Position numbers and translations under genes: made by a program. The notes under the pieces were generated by a model, which had not been told where the DNA came from, did no database searches, and worked only from the letters and a program-made list of their open reading frames with translations. From contig JBLHVN010000002.1 in NCBI GenBank assembly GCA_047630275.1, forward strand, positions 124,001-188,000: a DNA stretch of 64,000 nt, in the 5' to 3' direction. This DNA is from GCA-2720865 sp047630275 (GTDB lineage Bacteria; Bdellovibrionota; Bacteriovoracia; Bacteriovoracales; Bacteriovoracaceae). This document shows, one piece after another, positions 1 through 8,207 of the stretch (position 1 is its first letter; each line of letters opens with the position of its first letter).

Positions 1-43
1 AGCCCTGGTCCCCGTGGAGAAATATAAAGATGACGATTCTCAT
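1..43 (-). CDS. possible 5' fragment of a gene running off the left edge
   Basis: A minus-strand ATG at 43-41 follows GGGAG about 10 bases upstream. It opens a frame to the window edge that begins with a short hydrophobic strand and then His-Gly-Asp-Gln-Gly. This would suit the start of an alpha/beta-hydrolase-type protein, but only 14 residues are visible. A plus-strand frame open from the edge to 220 is the alternative. It overlaps the CoA-binding gene by about 100 bases, so I prefer the minus-strand reading. Very uncertain. Confidence 0.25.
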   Translation of the reverse strand, partial: MRIVIFIFLHGDQG

Positions 44-113
44 CGATCTTTAACTCCCGGTTTAAATGAGAGCACGATGAAAAGCTTAAAAGAAAGATTA
101 AGAGAATCCGCAT

Positions 114-479
114 TTAAAATTGCCCGTTTCTTAATAAAACTAAAGTGCAGGCCTCTTCGGATTGAATACCAGCTTTATTTAACTCTAGAGAGAGCTCTTC
201 GTTTTCAGTGCCAGGGTTAAAGATCACCCGCTTAGGTTTTAATTCAATGATCTCATCAATGATCGAGCTTGAAATACTCTTATTTACATACAAAGTTAGA
301 GTATCAATATTGGATAATTCCTTGAGGGAGCTTTCCACTTTATGCCCTTCCACTTCTTTTAACCTTGGAGATACCAAAAAAACCTTATGGTTATTTTCTA
401 AAAGCATCTTAAAGGCTTTATAGCTATACCTATCTGGATTATCCGATGCTCCAAGAACTGCTACCTTTTCAATATTCAT
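114..479 (-). CDS. CoA-binding domain protein (YccU-like)
   Basis: A 121-residue protein made of a single Rossmann-type CoA-binding domain. Residues 6-15 (VAVLGASDNP) form the first strand and glycine-rich turn typical of the YccU/CoA_binding_2 family. Alternating strands and helices follow, with a late VIFNPGTENEE segment that fits the family pattern. The length is about that of stand-alone members. It is cytoplasmic, with no signal peptide. Members bind CoA or a related nucleotide, but the physiological role is generally unknown. It is divergent from the Spo0M-like gene at 562. Family assignment is fairly sure, function is not. Confidence 0.8.
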   Translation of the reverse strand: MNIEKVAVLGASDNPDRYSYKAFKMLLENNHKVFLVSPRLKEVEGHKVESSLKELSNIDTLTLYVNKSISSSIIDEIIELKPKRVIFNPGTENEELSLELNKAGIQSEEACTLVLLRNGQF

Positions 480-561
480 AGATGACCTTTTTAACGCGAG
501 GCTAATTTAAATTTCGTAATACCATGGTAATAATTCTTAAAACTAAAAACAAGGCAAGATC

Positions 562-1320
562 ATGAAAGGGACATTTTTTAAACAACCACTTGAATTCAGT
601 GTTGATATAAAAGGAGAATCCCACCGCCAAGGGGAATCCTTAAAAGGTTCCCTCCTGGTTAGGAACCATAGTGATGAAGAACTTGCCCTTGGGGCCTACG
701 GCGTTACTTTGGCTCAAACAGATGCCAAAAAGCTTAAGGCTAAAAATGAAAAGGGAATTACTAATAAGCATCAGCTCTCTTTTAAAGAAGATGAAAAGCT
801 CGGCCCTAAAGATAGCGCCACCCTAGAATGGGAGTTTAAGATTCCAAGTGACGGCACGATTTCAGAGAAATCCAATGGCCCTTATATTTATTATGGGGCT
901 ACTGATGAGCTTTTTGAGGGGGGCTTCCTAGAATTAAGTGTTCTCCCAATAGAGATCTTAGAAAAATACATCGAGATCTTTGAAAACTTTTTTAGATTTA
1001 AACGAAAGTCCCTAAAGAACAAGGCAGGGTTCATCGATATTCAGTACACCTGCCCTGGGGGTAAAGACTATGCTCGGATTGAAAAGCTCAACCAGCGCAT
1101 AAGGATTATTGACTCAAAGCTAGAAGTAAAATGGCTCTTTAAGGTCAACAAACTCGGCTATGAATCAGGCTCAGTAGTGGAAGAAAAGGTAGAGAGGAAC
1201 TTCGATCAGCTCCTTGAAAAGAAACGCTTTATGGATTTTGGGGACTTCCCTAATCAAGATGGCATCCTAGCCTCGATTGAAGAGGTTTTAGAGCAAGTTA
1301 AGAAGTACGAGATTTTCTAA
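562..1320 (+). CDS. arrestin-fold protein, Spo0M-like
   Basis: A 252-residue soluble protein without signal peptide. The N-terminal half (about residues 1-125) opens with a beta-rich segment of the form FSVDIKGESHRQGESLKGSL and continues as a beta-sandwich. This resembles the sporulation-control protein Spo0M/arrestin-like fold. The rest is beta/helix-rich and charged, ending in a short helix. A purine-rich AAGGCAAG precedes the ATG. It reads toward the DEAD-box helicase with a 65-base gap, so co-transcription is possible. Assignment to the arrestin/Spo0M fold is from residue pattern only. The function in a non-spore-former is unknown. Confidence 0.5.
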   Translation: MKGTFFKQPLEFSVDIKGESHRQGESLKGSLLVRNHSDEELALGAYGVTLAQTDAKKLKAKNEKGITNKHQLSFKEDEKLGPKDSATLEWEFKIPSDGTISEKSNGPYIYYGATDELFEGGFLELSVLPIEILEKYIEIFENFFRFKRKSLKNKAGFIDIQYTCPGGKDYARIEKLNQRIRIIDSKLEVKWLFKVNKLGYESGSVVEEKVERNFDQLLEKKRFMDFGDFPNQDGILASIEEVLEQVKKYEIF

Positions 1321-1385
1321 CGCTCTGCTTTCTTTATTCACGAGTCTTATAGTCAGTTAGCTTTAAAAACGGTATAAGGAGGCTT

Positions 1386-3482
1386 ATGGAAACAAATACA
1401 CCTTTTACTGAGTTTGAACTCAAACCAGAACTACTCGCTTCCCTCAAGGGAATCGGATTTGAAAATGCTTCCCCTGTACAAGAGATGACAATCGCCCCGG
1501 TTTTAGACGGAAAAGATATCTTCGCTCAAGCAGAAACAGGAAGTGGAAAGACCGGCTCTTTTGCCATCCCTATTATCGAACAAATCCTCCGTGATGAAGA
1601 ACTTATGGGTAATGACAAGAGAAAGGTCTCTTATGTTGTTCTAAGCCCTACAAGAGAACTTGCTCAGCAAACTCAAAAGGTCTTCACTCAAATTGGAACT
1701 CCACTTGGAATCACTTCGACTTGCCTAATCGGTGGAGAAAATATTGATACTCAAAAAGGACTTCTTAAAGAGCACCCTTTTGTTTTAATCGCCACTCCCG
1801 GCCGCCTTGTAGATTTGATCAAGCAAAAATGCGTTGATCTCATCGATACTAAAGGCGTTGTCTTTGACGAAGCGGACCGCCTCTTTGACATGGGCTTTAA
1901 AAAAGATATTGAGTTTATCCTAAGCAAGATGTCTGATCACCGTCAGCTGATCATGGTCTCTGCTACTAGTAATATGGACGTTCTTAATACGGCCTATAAA
2001 TTCCGCTCTCACCCAGTGGAGTTAAGATTAAATGCCGACAGCTTACTTGTTGATCATATTGATCATTCACTAGCTATGGTAACTGGCGCAGAGAAGATGC
2101 CTCTTCTTGTAAAGATGCTTCGGGATATCGAAGATGCTTACGCCTTAGTCTTTTGTAATACCCAATTCATGACCCATGTTGTGGCCGAATGGTTAACAAC
2201 AATGGAGTTCAAGGCCAAGCCAATCTCTGGTCGCCTTGCTCAGAATAAAAGAACTAAGCTAATGGAAGAGTTTCGTGCCAAGAAAATCACGATTCTCGTC
2301 TGTACAGATGTTGCAGCTCGTGGGCTTGATATTAAAGACGTTAACTTTGTTGTTAACTACGATCTTCCTCAAGAAGCCGCTAATTATGTTCACCGTATCG
2401 GTAGAACAGGACGAGCAGGAGCAAATGGTAAGGCCGTAAGTTTTTGCGCTCACGAAGACTGTGAGTACTTAGATCCTATTTCAGAACTTATTGGTTCAAA
2501 GATCCCACGTATGGAATTAACTGACGAAAGCTTTGCTAAAAATCTTCCAAAGAAGCCTTATATTGATTACAAGACTCTTCAAGTCGTCGACCGTAACGCT
2601 TCTAGAGAAGGTTCGCGAGATAGAAAAGACAGAAATGATAGAAAAGATTCAAGAGGAAAATCAAGCACGAAAAAGGACTTCAAAGACGAGAAGCCACCAG
2701 TGTTTAAACCTTATGAACTTCTTGAAACTCCTACTTGGGTAGAGAGTGAGTCAAAAGACGATAAAAGAATCTTCGTTACCACAACGAAGTCCCTTGATCA
2801 GGCTCAAAAGAATGCTCTTGGGTATTATAGAGTTAACGATGCTAGCCTATTAAAGTGGGATATCACTAAGCAAGGTCCAAAGAAGTTCTTCTTTTTTGGT
2901 CCACGATCAACAACTTATAAGTTCACTCTTAAGCCAATCTATAAGAAGCTTCTTCTTCCATTTCTCATGGAAATGGTGAAGATTTCAAGATTGAATGTCT
3001 TTGTTAAAGTTAATTTTGATAAAGATAAAAAGAACATCAACATTAACTTCTCTGGAAGCGATGAAAGATTATTTTCTCTTAATGATAAAGAGCTTCTCTT
3101 TGCTTACGAACAACTTGTAAAAGTATACGTAACAACTAGAGTTCACCTTCCAGGAAATATCAGAATCAATATGAGCTTTGGAAAGAATGGTCCCGCCCGT
3201 GCAGCAAAAGCAGCAGATCGTAACGATAAAGGCGAAGGCAGAGAAAGAGGTTCTAAAAGAACTTCAAGCCGCGGAAGAGATAAGATTGATGAAGCAAAGA
3301 TCACAGGTATGGTTGATAAGATGGTGGAGAAAGTTCTCGATTCAAGTAAGCCAGTGACTCTCAATGCTATGAATTCAGCAGAGAGAAGAATTGTTCATCA
3401 ACATCTTCACGATGATAAAAAGGTTCAAACGACTTCTCTTGGAGATGGTCGTTATAAGAAGATTCAAATCAGTTTAAGATAA
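1386..3482 (+). CDS. DEAD-box ATP-dependent RNA helicase with long C-terminal extension
   Basis: A 698-residue helicase. Motif I AETGSGKT is at 49-56, motif Ia PTRELA at 89-94, TPGR at 137-140, DEAD at 161-164, SAT at 192-194, motif V near 307-316 and HRIGRTGR at 336-343. After the two RecA-like domains (to about 370) comes an Arg/Asp/Lys-rich low-complexity linker (about 405-430). A further region of about 270 residues follows, with a second basic stretch near 600-640. That tail is longer than in RhlE/SrmB types and probably binds RNA. A strong AAGGAGG precedes the ATG. The stop codon overlaps the msrA start by one base, so the two are translationally coupled. Confidence 0.95.
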   Translation: METNTPFTEFELKPELLASLKGIGFENASPVQEMTIAPVLDGKDIFAQAETGSGKTGSFAIPIIEQILRDEELMGNDKRKVSYVVLSPTRELAQQTQKVFTQIGTPLGITSTCLIGGENIDTQKGLLKEHPFVLIATPGRLVDLIKQKCVDLIDTKGVVFDEADRLFDMGFKKDIEFILSKMSDHRQLIMVSATSNMDVLNTAYKFRSHPVELRLNADSLLVDHIDHSLAMVTGAEKMPLLVKMLRDIEDAYALVFCNTQFMTHVVAEWLTTMEFKAKPISGRLAQNKRTKLMEEFRAKKITILVCTDVAARGLDIKDVNFVVNYDLPQEAANYVHRIGRTGRAGANGKAVSFCAHEDCEYLDPISELIGSKIPRMELTDESFAKNLPKKPYIDYKTLQVVDRNASREGSRDRKDRNDRKDSRGKSSTKKDFKDEKPPVFKPYELLETPTWVESESKDDKRIFVTTTKSLDQAQKNALGYYRVNDASLLKWDITKQGPKKFFFFGPRSTTYKFTLKPIYKKLLLPFLMEMVKISRLNVFVKVNFDKDKKNININFSGSDERLFSLNDKELLFAYEQLVKVYVTTRVHLPGNIRINMSFGKNGPARAAKAADRNDKGEGRERGSKRTSSRGRDKIDEAKITGMVDKMVEKVLDSSKPVTLNAMNSAERRIVHQHLHDDKKVQTTSLGDGRYKKIQISLR

Positions 3483-3973
3483 TGGAAAAAGTTAGTTTTG
3501 CAGCAGGTTGTTTTTGGGGCGTTGAACACGCATTCAAGCAGCTTGCTGGAGTTCTTAAAACAACCTGCGGCTACCAAGGTGGCCAAAGCATCAACCCAAC
3601 CTACGAAGATATTTGCCGTAAAGACACTGGTCATGCTGAAGTAGTCTTGGTCGAGTATGATCCAGAAATAATTAGTTTTGATCGTCTCTTAGACGCTTTT
3701 TTCTTTATGCATAATCCAACAGAACTTAACCGCCAAGGGCCAGATGTTGGCACTCAATACCGATCGGCCATCTTTCCTACTACAGATGAGCAAGCCTCAA
3801 TTTCTCTTGATAAGATCAAGTCTCTAGGACCAACAGTTGTGACTCAGATTGAAGATTTTGATAAGTTCTATGACGCTGAATCAAATCATCAGCATTACCT
3901 GGCCAAGAATCCAGGTGGCTATTGTCATATAGGTCTTGATGTTTTTAAGAAACTAAAGGAAGGCTCTTTCTAG
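3482..3973 (+). CDS. msrA: peptide-methionine (S)-S-oxide reductase MsrA
   Basis: A 163-residue enzyme that reduces S-sulfoxides of methionine in proteins. The hallmark GCFWGVE at residues 9-15 carries the catalytic Cys10. The family segments around YQGG, PTYEDIC and FFMHNPTELNRQGPDVGTQYRS are all present, as is the C-terminal NHQHYLAKNPGGYC. The length matches single-domain MsrA. The start codon overlaps the helicase stop (ATG within TAATG), so it is the second gene of that operon. It is cytoplasmic, with no signal peptide. No MsrB is adjacent. Confidence 0.95.
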   Translation: MEKVSFAAGCFWGVEHAFKQLAGVLKTTCGYQGGQSINPTYEDICRKDTGHAEVVLVEYDPEIISFDRLLDAFFFMHNPTELNRQGPDVGTQYRSAIFPTTDEQASISLDKIKSLGPTVVTQIEDFDKFYDAESNHQHYLAKNPGGYCHIGLDVFKKLKEGSF

Positions 3974-3990
3974 AACCTTCCTTAGAGTGA

Positions 3991-4530
3991 TTAGTTACGG
4001 CAGTAACCTCTATTGAAATACTCATTACATACTGAAGTGCTATTTTCACAAGAATTACCTGACATATGGATAAATCCACTACGGCATCTTCTTCTCTCAC
4101 CTTGGTTCACCATCACTTCAAAGCTTCCACTTTGAACAACAGTCTTTTTCTTCATGAGCTTATAATCGATCTTGTTTAAACCAAAGGCCAAAAGAGGCTT
4201 TTGAAAAAGAGTTCTGATCCAAAGATTGATTCCTTTTGACTCAGTTCCTTTAAATTTACCGTCTTTAGTTACTCTCTTTCCTGACTCATGTGTAGCAACA
4301 ACTTCATACTTGTTAGCGTCAACTCTTTGAGCCGTCACAAGTTTAGTATAGATAGTTGGGTTTAACCCGTAAGCTGAGCAGTAGTGATTTCTTGTTCCAC
4401 TAGCGCAGCTAGCAGTAACACTTCCATCATAACTAACGGCTTCATAATCATTTCCGTGCTGAAAACCAGCAGTCGTAGCAAAAGCTGAAGCGCAAAATAA
4501 GACGGCAACAAAGATTGAGATAAGTTTCAT
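3991..4530 (-). CDS. secreted Cys-rich hypothetical protein
   Basis: A 179-residue protein with a clear Sec signal peptide (MKLISIFVAVLFCASAFA). The mature part has six or more cysteines, with a cluster near the C-terminus (RRRCRSGF, NSCENSTSVC, GYCRN) that suggests disulfide bonds outside the cytoplasm. The middle is basic and beta-rich. I do not recognise the family. The ribosome site TAAGGAAGG before the ATG is part of a 13-base direct repeat (4536-4548) that recurs just past the stop codon (3976-3988). Convergent with msrA. Confidence 0.75.
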   Translation of the reverse strand: MKLISIFVAVLFCASAFATTAGFQHGNDYEAVSYDGSVTASCASGTRNHYCSAYGLNPTIYTKLVTAQRVDANKYEVVATHESGKRVTKDGKFKGTESKGINLWIRTLFQKPLLAFGLNKIDYKLMKKKTVVQSGSFEVMVNQGERRRCRSGFIHMSGNSCENSTSVCNEYFNRGYCRN

Positions 4531-4578
4531 ATAATCCTTCCTTAGAGTTATTTGTTTTTAAAATTTTATCTAGGTCCG

Positions 4579-4959
4579 TTAAGGTTGACCAGCGATTTCA
4601 ATCACGTTTCCACTAGGATCACAGAACTGAATCCCCGCGAACTCTCCATCAAACTCTCCATACTCCATAAAGATTTCAATACCAGCTTGCTCTAACTTTT
4701 CCTTAGCATCATTAACGCCATTTGCTGCGTTAAGACAAAAGCTTATATGGTTAAAGTTCTCACTGGCTGACTCCCTACGCTGTCTTTCCCCTTCTAGGTA
4801 AAGCATGATCTCAGCCTTTGGGTGCTCCATAAGAATCCCAGGCTCCATATTCCTAGTCTCTTCAAAGCCTAGAATATCTCTATAGAATTTTACCCCTTCG
4901 TCGAGGTTGTGCATGTAAGCAGTGAGTACGTTAAGACCGTCGATCTTTATTAGGCTCAT
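4579..4959 (-). CDS. VOC (glyoxalase/bleomycin-resistance) family protein
   Basis: A 126-residue single-domain vicinal-oxygen-chelate protein with two beta-alpha-beta-beta-beta units. The first has DEGVKFYRDILGFEE (about 19-33). The second ends with FCDPSGNVIEIA near the C-terminus, where a Glu commonly ligates metal. His residues near HPKAE and NHISFCL supply possible further ligands. The substrate cannot be told from sequence. AAAAGGAT lies upstream of the ATG. It stands alone, on the same strand as the secreted gene that follows. Confidence 0.85.
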   Translation of the reverse strand: MSLIKIDGLNVLTAYMHNLDEGVKFYRDILGFEETRNMEPGILMEHPKAEIMLYLEGERQRRESASENFNHISFCLNAANGVNDAKEKLEQAGIEIFMEYGEFDGEFAGIQFCDPSGNVIEIAGQP

Positions 4960-5147
4960 TTTTCTATCCTTTTAAGTTAAGTTTTCGCCAATATACAAAG
5001 GGATGCATCTTGTTACCACTTAAAAAATTCACATGTCAGAACCCTTCTAAGTGCTGAAAACTGCTTTTCTTCAAATGTAAGATGAAATTACTGGGCGAAA
5101 GCCTTTTGGCAATGATGCAATAGCGGGGTAATTTAAATGCATCGCGC

Positions 5148-5165
5148 AGGATCCGGGGGGATCCT
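5148..5165 (+). promoter_or_regulatory. short perfect inverted repeat in the nuclease leader
   Basis: AGGATCC and GGATCCT (7 bp each) are separated by GGGG, 20 bases before the start codon of the S1/P1 nuclease gene and just upstream of its AAGGGGAA ribosome site. It could form a small mRNA hairpin or be a protein site. No T-run follows, so it is not a terminator. Confidence 0.35.
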
Positions 5166-5185
5166 AAATATATGAAGGGGAAATT

Positions 5186-6019
5186 ATGAAATCGATCATC
5201 GTTCTAGGAGCTATGCTTCTAAGTACGGCTTCGTTTGCTTGGGGACCAACTGGGCATAGGATAGTCGGACAAATCGCAGAGAATCACCTTAAGTTACTTA
5301 CAAAAAGAAGAGTCAAGAAACTCTTAGACGGAGAATCTCTTGCTAGGGTTTCAAACTGGCCTGATAAGATTAAATCAGACCCTGATAACTTCGGTCACAC
5401 CTATAGCTGGCATTATACCGATTGGGCCGACACAACCATTGAGTACAACCGCACTGATAATAGCGGATCTTTAGTGGCCTCTATTGAAAGTAATCTTAGT
5501 ACACTTAAAAATGAAAAAGCGACTAAGGCCGAACGTGCTTTTGCCTTAAAGTTCTTAGTACACCTAGTTGGGGATATTCATCAACCTCTTCATGTGGGAA
5601 ATGGGCTCGACCGCGGTGGGAATCGTTGCCGAGTGGTTTACCAAGGAGAAGAGACAAACCTTCATAACCTATGGGACGAAAAACTAATTGAGTTCACTCG
5701 CCTAAGTTTTACTGAGTACTCAAAGTTTATCGATATTAAATCGAAAAAAGAAAATAGAGACCTCAACGATGGCTCCCCTCTTTCGTGGGCCAAAGAGTCA
5801 GCCGACCTAAGACCTAGCCTCTACCCTGAAGAAGTAAATCAAGTTGTAGCAAAGAATGGAGCTACCCTTAGAAATTACTGTAATAAGGATCTCAATCTTC
5901 CCGTCGATCAATTACCAAAGCTTGGTTACACTTATGGTTACAAGCTTATACCTTTAATGGAAAAGAGGATGCTTCAAGCAGGGCTTAGACTAGCAAAGCT
6001 CATTAACGACGCTTTATAG
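5186..6019 (+). CDS. secreted S1/P1-type zinc nuclease
   Basis: A 277-residue enzyme of the S1/P1 family, which cuts single-stranded DNA and RNA. The signal peptide should be cut after Ala18, leaving a mature N-terminus WGPTGH. In this family the N-terminal Trp and His6 ligate zinc, so start and cleavage site are well supported. Later ligand motifs are present: HTYSWHYTDW, FLVHLVGDIHQPLHVG and NLHNLWDE. It is exported to the periplasm or beyond. A role in degrading prey or environmental nucleic acid is inferred. Its 3' end overlaps the convergent GrpB-like gene by 6 bases. Confidence 0.95.
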   Translation: MKSIIVLGAMLLSTASFAWGPTGHRIVGQIAENHLKLLTKRRVKKLLDGESLARVSNWPDKIKSDPDNFGHTYSWHYTDWADTTIEYNRTDNSGSLVASIESNLSTLKNEKATKAERAFALKFLVHLVGDIHQPLHVGNGLDRGGNRCRVVYQGEETNLHNLWDEKLIEFTRLSFTEYSKFIDIKSKKENRDLNDGSPLSWAKESADLRPSLYPEEVNQVVAKNGATLRNYCNKDLNLPVDQLPKLGYTYGYKLIPLMEKRMLQAGLRLAKLINDAL

Positions 6020-6556
6020 GTTTTCGTTTCGAATCAATTCAATTTCATCATGAGACATTCCTTGAGTTTGTAAGAACTCAAGGATTAGTTTTGTCTTCTT
6101 TTGACAATACTCATCTCTCGATTTTACTTTCTTAGAAAGCTTTTGCTTGAGGGTTTTATAGCGCTCATGATCGGGCTTATTTTCTTCTAAATGCTTCTTT
6201 AATAAAAGATGATTTCGATAGGCAATTGAATCTTCTTTGATGACATATACATTTTGAGCAATCTCTGGAGTGTACTTAAAAACAAAGCTCTCTCTATCAG
6301 TAATTCCTAGATTTCCCCTATGGGTATATCCAATGATTTCCATTTCAGCTTTTAGTTCTTCAAACTTATCAAAGTTCTCTACAACAATATCAACATCAAT
6401 AACCGGCTTGGCCACCATGCCTTCAATTGAAGTGCTGCCTACATGAATAACATCAATGACAAGATGACTAAGGCGTGGCCAAAACTGATCCCTAATCCTT
6501 TTAAACCAATTCTTCCATTGAGGATTATAATTCTTGATGTCGACCATACTTTCCAT
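6014..6556 (-). CDS. GrpB/UPF0157 family nucleotidyltransferase-fold protein
   Basis: A 180-residue protein with the GrpB signature IHVGSTSIEGMVAKPVIDVDI (within about 36-57), the G-S plus D-x-D nucleotidyltransferase core. The YNPQWKNWF opening and the C-terminal YRNHLL...Y..LK..L pattern also fit the family. The reaction is not established for most members. A second ATG (MVDIKN) lies three codons downstream and could equally be the start. Convergent with the S1/P1 nuclease gene, overlapping 6 bases. Confidence 0.85.
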   Translation of the reverse strand: MESMVDIKNYNPQWKNWFKRIRDQFWPRLSHLVIDVIHVGSTSIEGMVAKPVIDVDIVVENFDKFEELKAEMEIIGYTHRGNLGITDRESFVFKYTPEIAQNVYVIKEDSIAYRNHLLLKKHLEENKPDHERYKTLKQKLSKKVKSRDEYCQKKTKLILEFLQTQGMSHDEIELIRNENL

Positions 6557-6643
6557 TCATTACCTATTTGAAAATTTCCTACCTTAATCTTAGGCCTAAT
6601 TTCAAATAATGTCTGCTAAGTGTTTAAAATTTTTAGAAAATTC

Positions 6644-7408
6644 TCAGATATTCTCGACATCTTCATAGTAAAGACGTATTGGAAGCAAGCTTGAAATAGA
6701 AGTGTATAAGATAAGCTCTTCATTTTTATAAACCCTCTCTTCTCTTGAGGAGGCCTGACCTATCTTTTTAATCAACTCACCAAGTTCAACCATAAAACGC
6801 TTAGCCGTCTCTGGCCTTAAGTAGCCCTCACTAATTTGAAAGGTTCCTTCTTTCTTATTATCCCCTCCTATTCCATCGACTACGAGTTCTTTTAAATTAT
6901 CGATTGAAGTTCTTGTTAAGTGCCTTCCTAGCTCGGTCATTTCAGGCAGGCTTATATGCCCTGTGATTAACCAAACAATCTTATCGTTAGCGTGGCGCTC
7001 GCAAAATCCAAACTCCTCTAACTTCTTTAGGTAAGTCATCATGGACTTATCAGATAAATTGTATTTCTTCTTAATCTCTAAAACACTCATGCGCTCTTCG
7101 TAGAGAAGATGAAAGACATAAAAGTAGTTTGTATTCTTTGCAAAGAAATCATCTTGAGCTTTTGTTAAAAAGAAGTCTTTTGGTTTCTGATCTTTAGTTA
7201 AGATAACTAGGTCAAGAAAGCTAATGCCCGCCACTTCACAAAGAGATTCGAGCTTTGAGAGATTAGCATCAGAGCCGCTCATCAATCTCTTAATAGAAGA
7301 TTCACTCATGCCGAGCTCTGAAGCGAGCCTTGAATACTTAATCCCCTTTCTCTTTAGGATTCTCTTAAGCTCATCTATTAGTAAGGGGAAACTAGGACCA
7401 TTTCTCAT
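6644..7408 (-). CDS. XRE-family transcriptional regulator with second helix-turn-helix
   Basis: A 254-residue regulator. An XRE/Cro-type helix-turn-helix occupies about residues 11-70 (RLASELGMSESSIKRLMSG). A winged-helix-like segment follows at about 103-140 (LEIKKKYNLSDKSMMTYLKKL). The remaining ~110 residues resemble the TIGR02147-type regulators common in Bdellovibrionota, but I recognise that only by layout. It is divergent from the small gene at 7506. The intergenic region holds a perfect 10-bp inverted repeat (7430-7473), a plausible autoregulatory operator. It is probably a local repressor; the ligand is unknown. Confidence 0.8.
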   Translation of the reverse strand: MRNGPSFPLLIDELKRILKRKGIKYSRLASELGMSESSIKRLMSGSDANLSKLESLCEVAGISFLDLVILTKDQKPKDFFLTKAQDDFFAKNTNYFYVFHLLYEERMSVLEIKKKYNLSDKSMMTYLKKLEEFGFCERHANDKIVWLITGHISLPEMTELGRHLTRTSIDNLKELVVDGIGGDNKKEGTFQISEGYLRPETAKRFMVELGELIKKIGQASSREERVYKNEELILYTSISSLLPIRLYYEDVENI

Positions 7409-7429
7409 ATAAAGTACTACCTTTTAATA

Positions 7430-7473
7430 CTTTTTAACAAATGGTTGATAAAAGTTCAAGGGGTGTTAAAAAG
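7430..7473. promoter_or_regulatory. putative operator of the XRE regulator
   Basis: Perfect inverted repeat CTTTTTAACA (7430-7439) / TGTTAAAAAG (7464-7473) with a 24-base spacer, midway between the divergent XRE gene (starts 7408) and the 73-residue gene (starts 7506). A second, shorter repeat TCCTGT/ACAGGA (7475-7480, 7493-7498) follows. Position and symmetry suit a dimeric regulator controlling both genes. This is inference from layout. Confidence 0.45.
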
Positions 7474-7505
7474 GTCCTGTCAGTAAAACTTAACAGGAAA
7501 CTTAT

Positions 7506-7727
7506 ATGACTTACCAATCAGCTTATCTAAACCTTGAATTAACAAAGAAAACAAACGCCCCTAAGACTTTTAACTTCACATTAGAAGTAAACCTAAAGGA
7601 GTTCTTTAAGGGCCTAATAACCCTCTTTCTGGTCTCCCCAGAATTAAAGAGAAGTGTGGCCCCAGGCCAAATAAAACACGTTGTTAGCCGCAATCTAGGG
7701 CAGTACCCGGTCCTAGAAAGGAAATAG
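7506..7727 (+). CDS. small hypothetical protein divergent from the XRE regulator
   Basis: A 73-residue basic protein with no signal peptide and no recognised domain. An ACAGGAAAC sequence lies just before the ATG, and the gene starts 98 bases from the divergent XRE gene, across a putative operator. Both points favour a real gene. Against it, an antisense frame of similar length (7523-7735) overlaps it almost fully. If real it may be the target or partner of the regulator. Uncertain. Confidence 0.4.
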   Translation: MTYQSAYLNLELTKKTNAPKTFNFTLEVNLKEFFKGLITLFLVSPELKRSVAPGQIKHVVSRNLGQYPVLERK

Positions 7728-7840
7728 TATTTCAAGGACTTAGCTAAAGTTTAGCCTTTATCTCAACTAAGTCATTGAATTCACCGATAGGCTCTTAGAA
7801 TGGGATTATTATCAGACTAAGACAAACTGATAGGTGCATT

Positions 7841-8203
7841 ATGACAATTATTTTTTGTAAAGAATTAAAAGGCGAGATCGTAGGAAACCCTTTTCCTAAG
7901 AAATGCCAATGTGGCTGTAGGTTCTACTCAAGAGAAGAATACCTAACAGGAACAGAACCTAATAAAAGAAAACCTCTCTTTGATTATAAAGTGAATGAAA
8001 AGTTCGTTGTTAAAGAATTCAGAGACTGTGCCCGCTGTGGTTTTATGATGATGCTTAGAATGAAAGATAGGCGTGATCAATCAGATGCAGGAGATAAAAG
8101 AAGGTCTTGGTTTCAGGATGTTTACTCAGAGTTTATTGAAAAAGGAATGTCTCATTTTGAAGCTCGCGAACAATCCCTAGAGATTGTCCGCGCCACTATG
8201 TAA
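7841..8203 (+). CDS. hypothetical protein with zinc-ribbon-like Cys pairs
   Basis: A 120-residue cytoplasmic protein. Two Cys groups, KCQCGCRFY (residues 21-29) and DCARCGF (about 62-68), are spaced like the knuckles of a zinc ribbon, so it probably binds a structural zinc. The C-terminal half is basic and helical (RRSWFQDVYSEFIEKGMSHFEAREQSLE). TAGGTG precedes the ATG. Not recognised as a named family; nucleic-acid or protein binding is a guess. Convergent with the CarD-like gene. Confidence 0.7.
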   Translation: MTIIFCKELKGEIVGNPFPKKCQCGCRFYSREEYLTGTEPNKRKPLFDYKVNEKFVVKEFRDCARCGFMMMLRMKDRRDQSDAGDKRRSWFQDVYSEFIEKGMSHFEAREQSLEIVRATM

Positions 8204-8207
8204 TCTT

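Noticed and set aside
5110..5130. TTGGCAATGATGCA as a sigma-54 promoter
   Set aside because: GG and GC are seven bases apart, whereas sigma-54 promoters need ten.
7523..7735. Antisense frame over the 73-residue gene
   Set aside because: It is of similar length but has no ribosome site and points the wrong way relative to the divergent-promoter layout.
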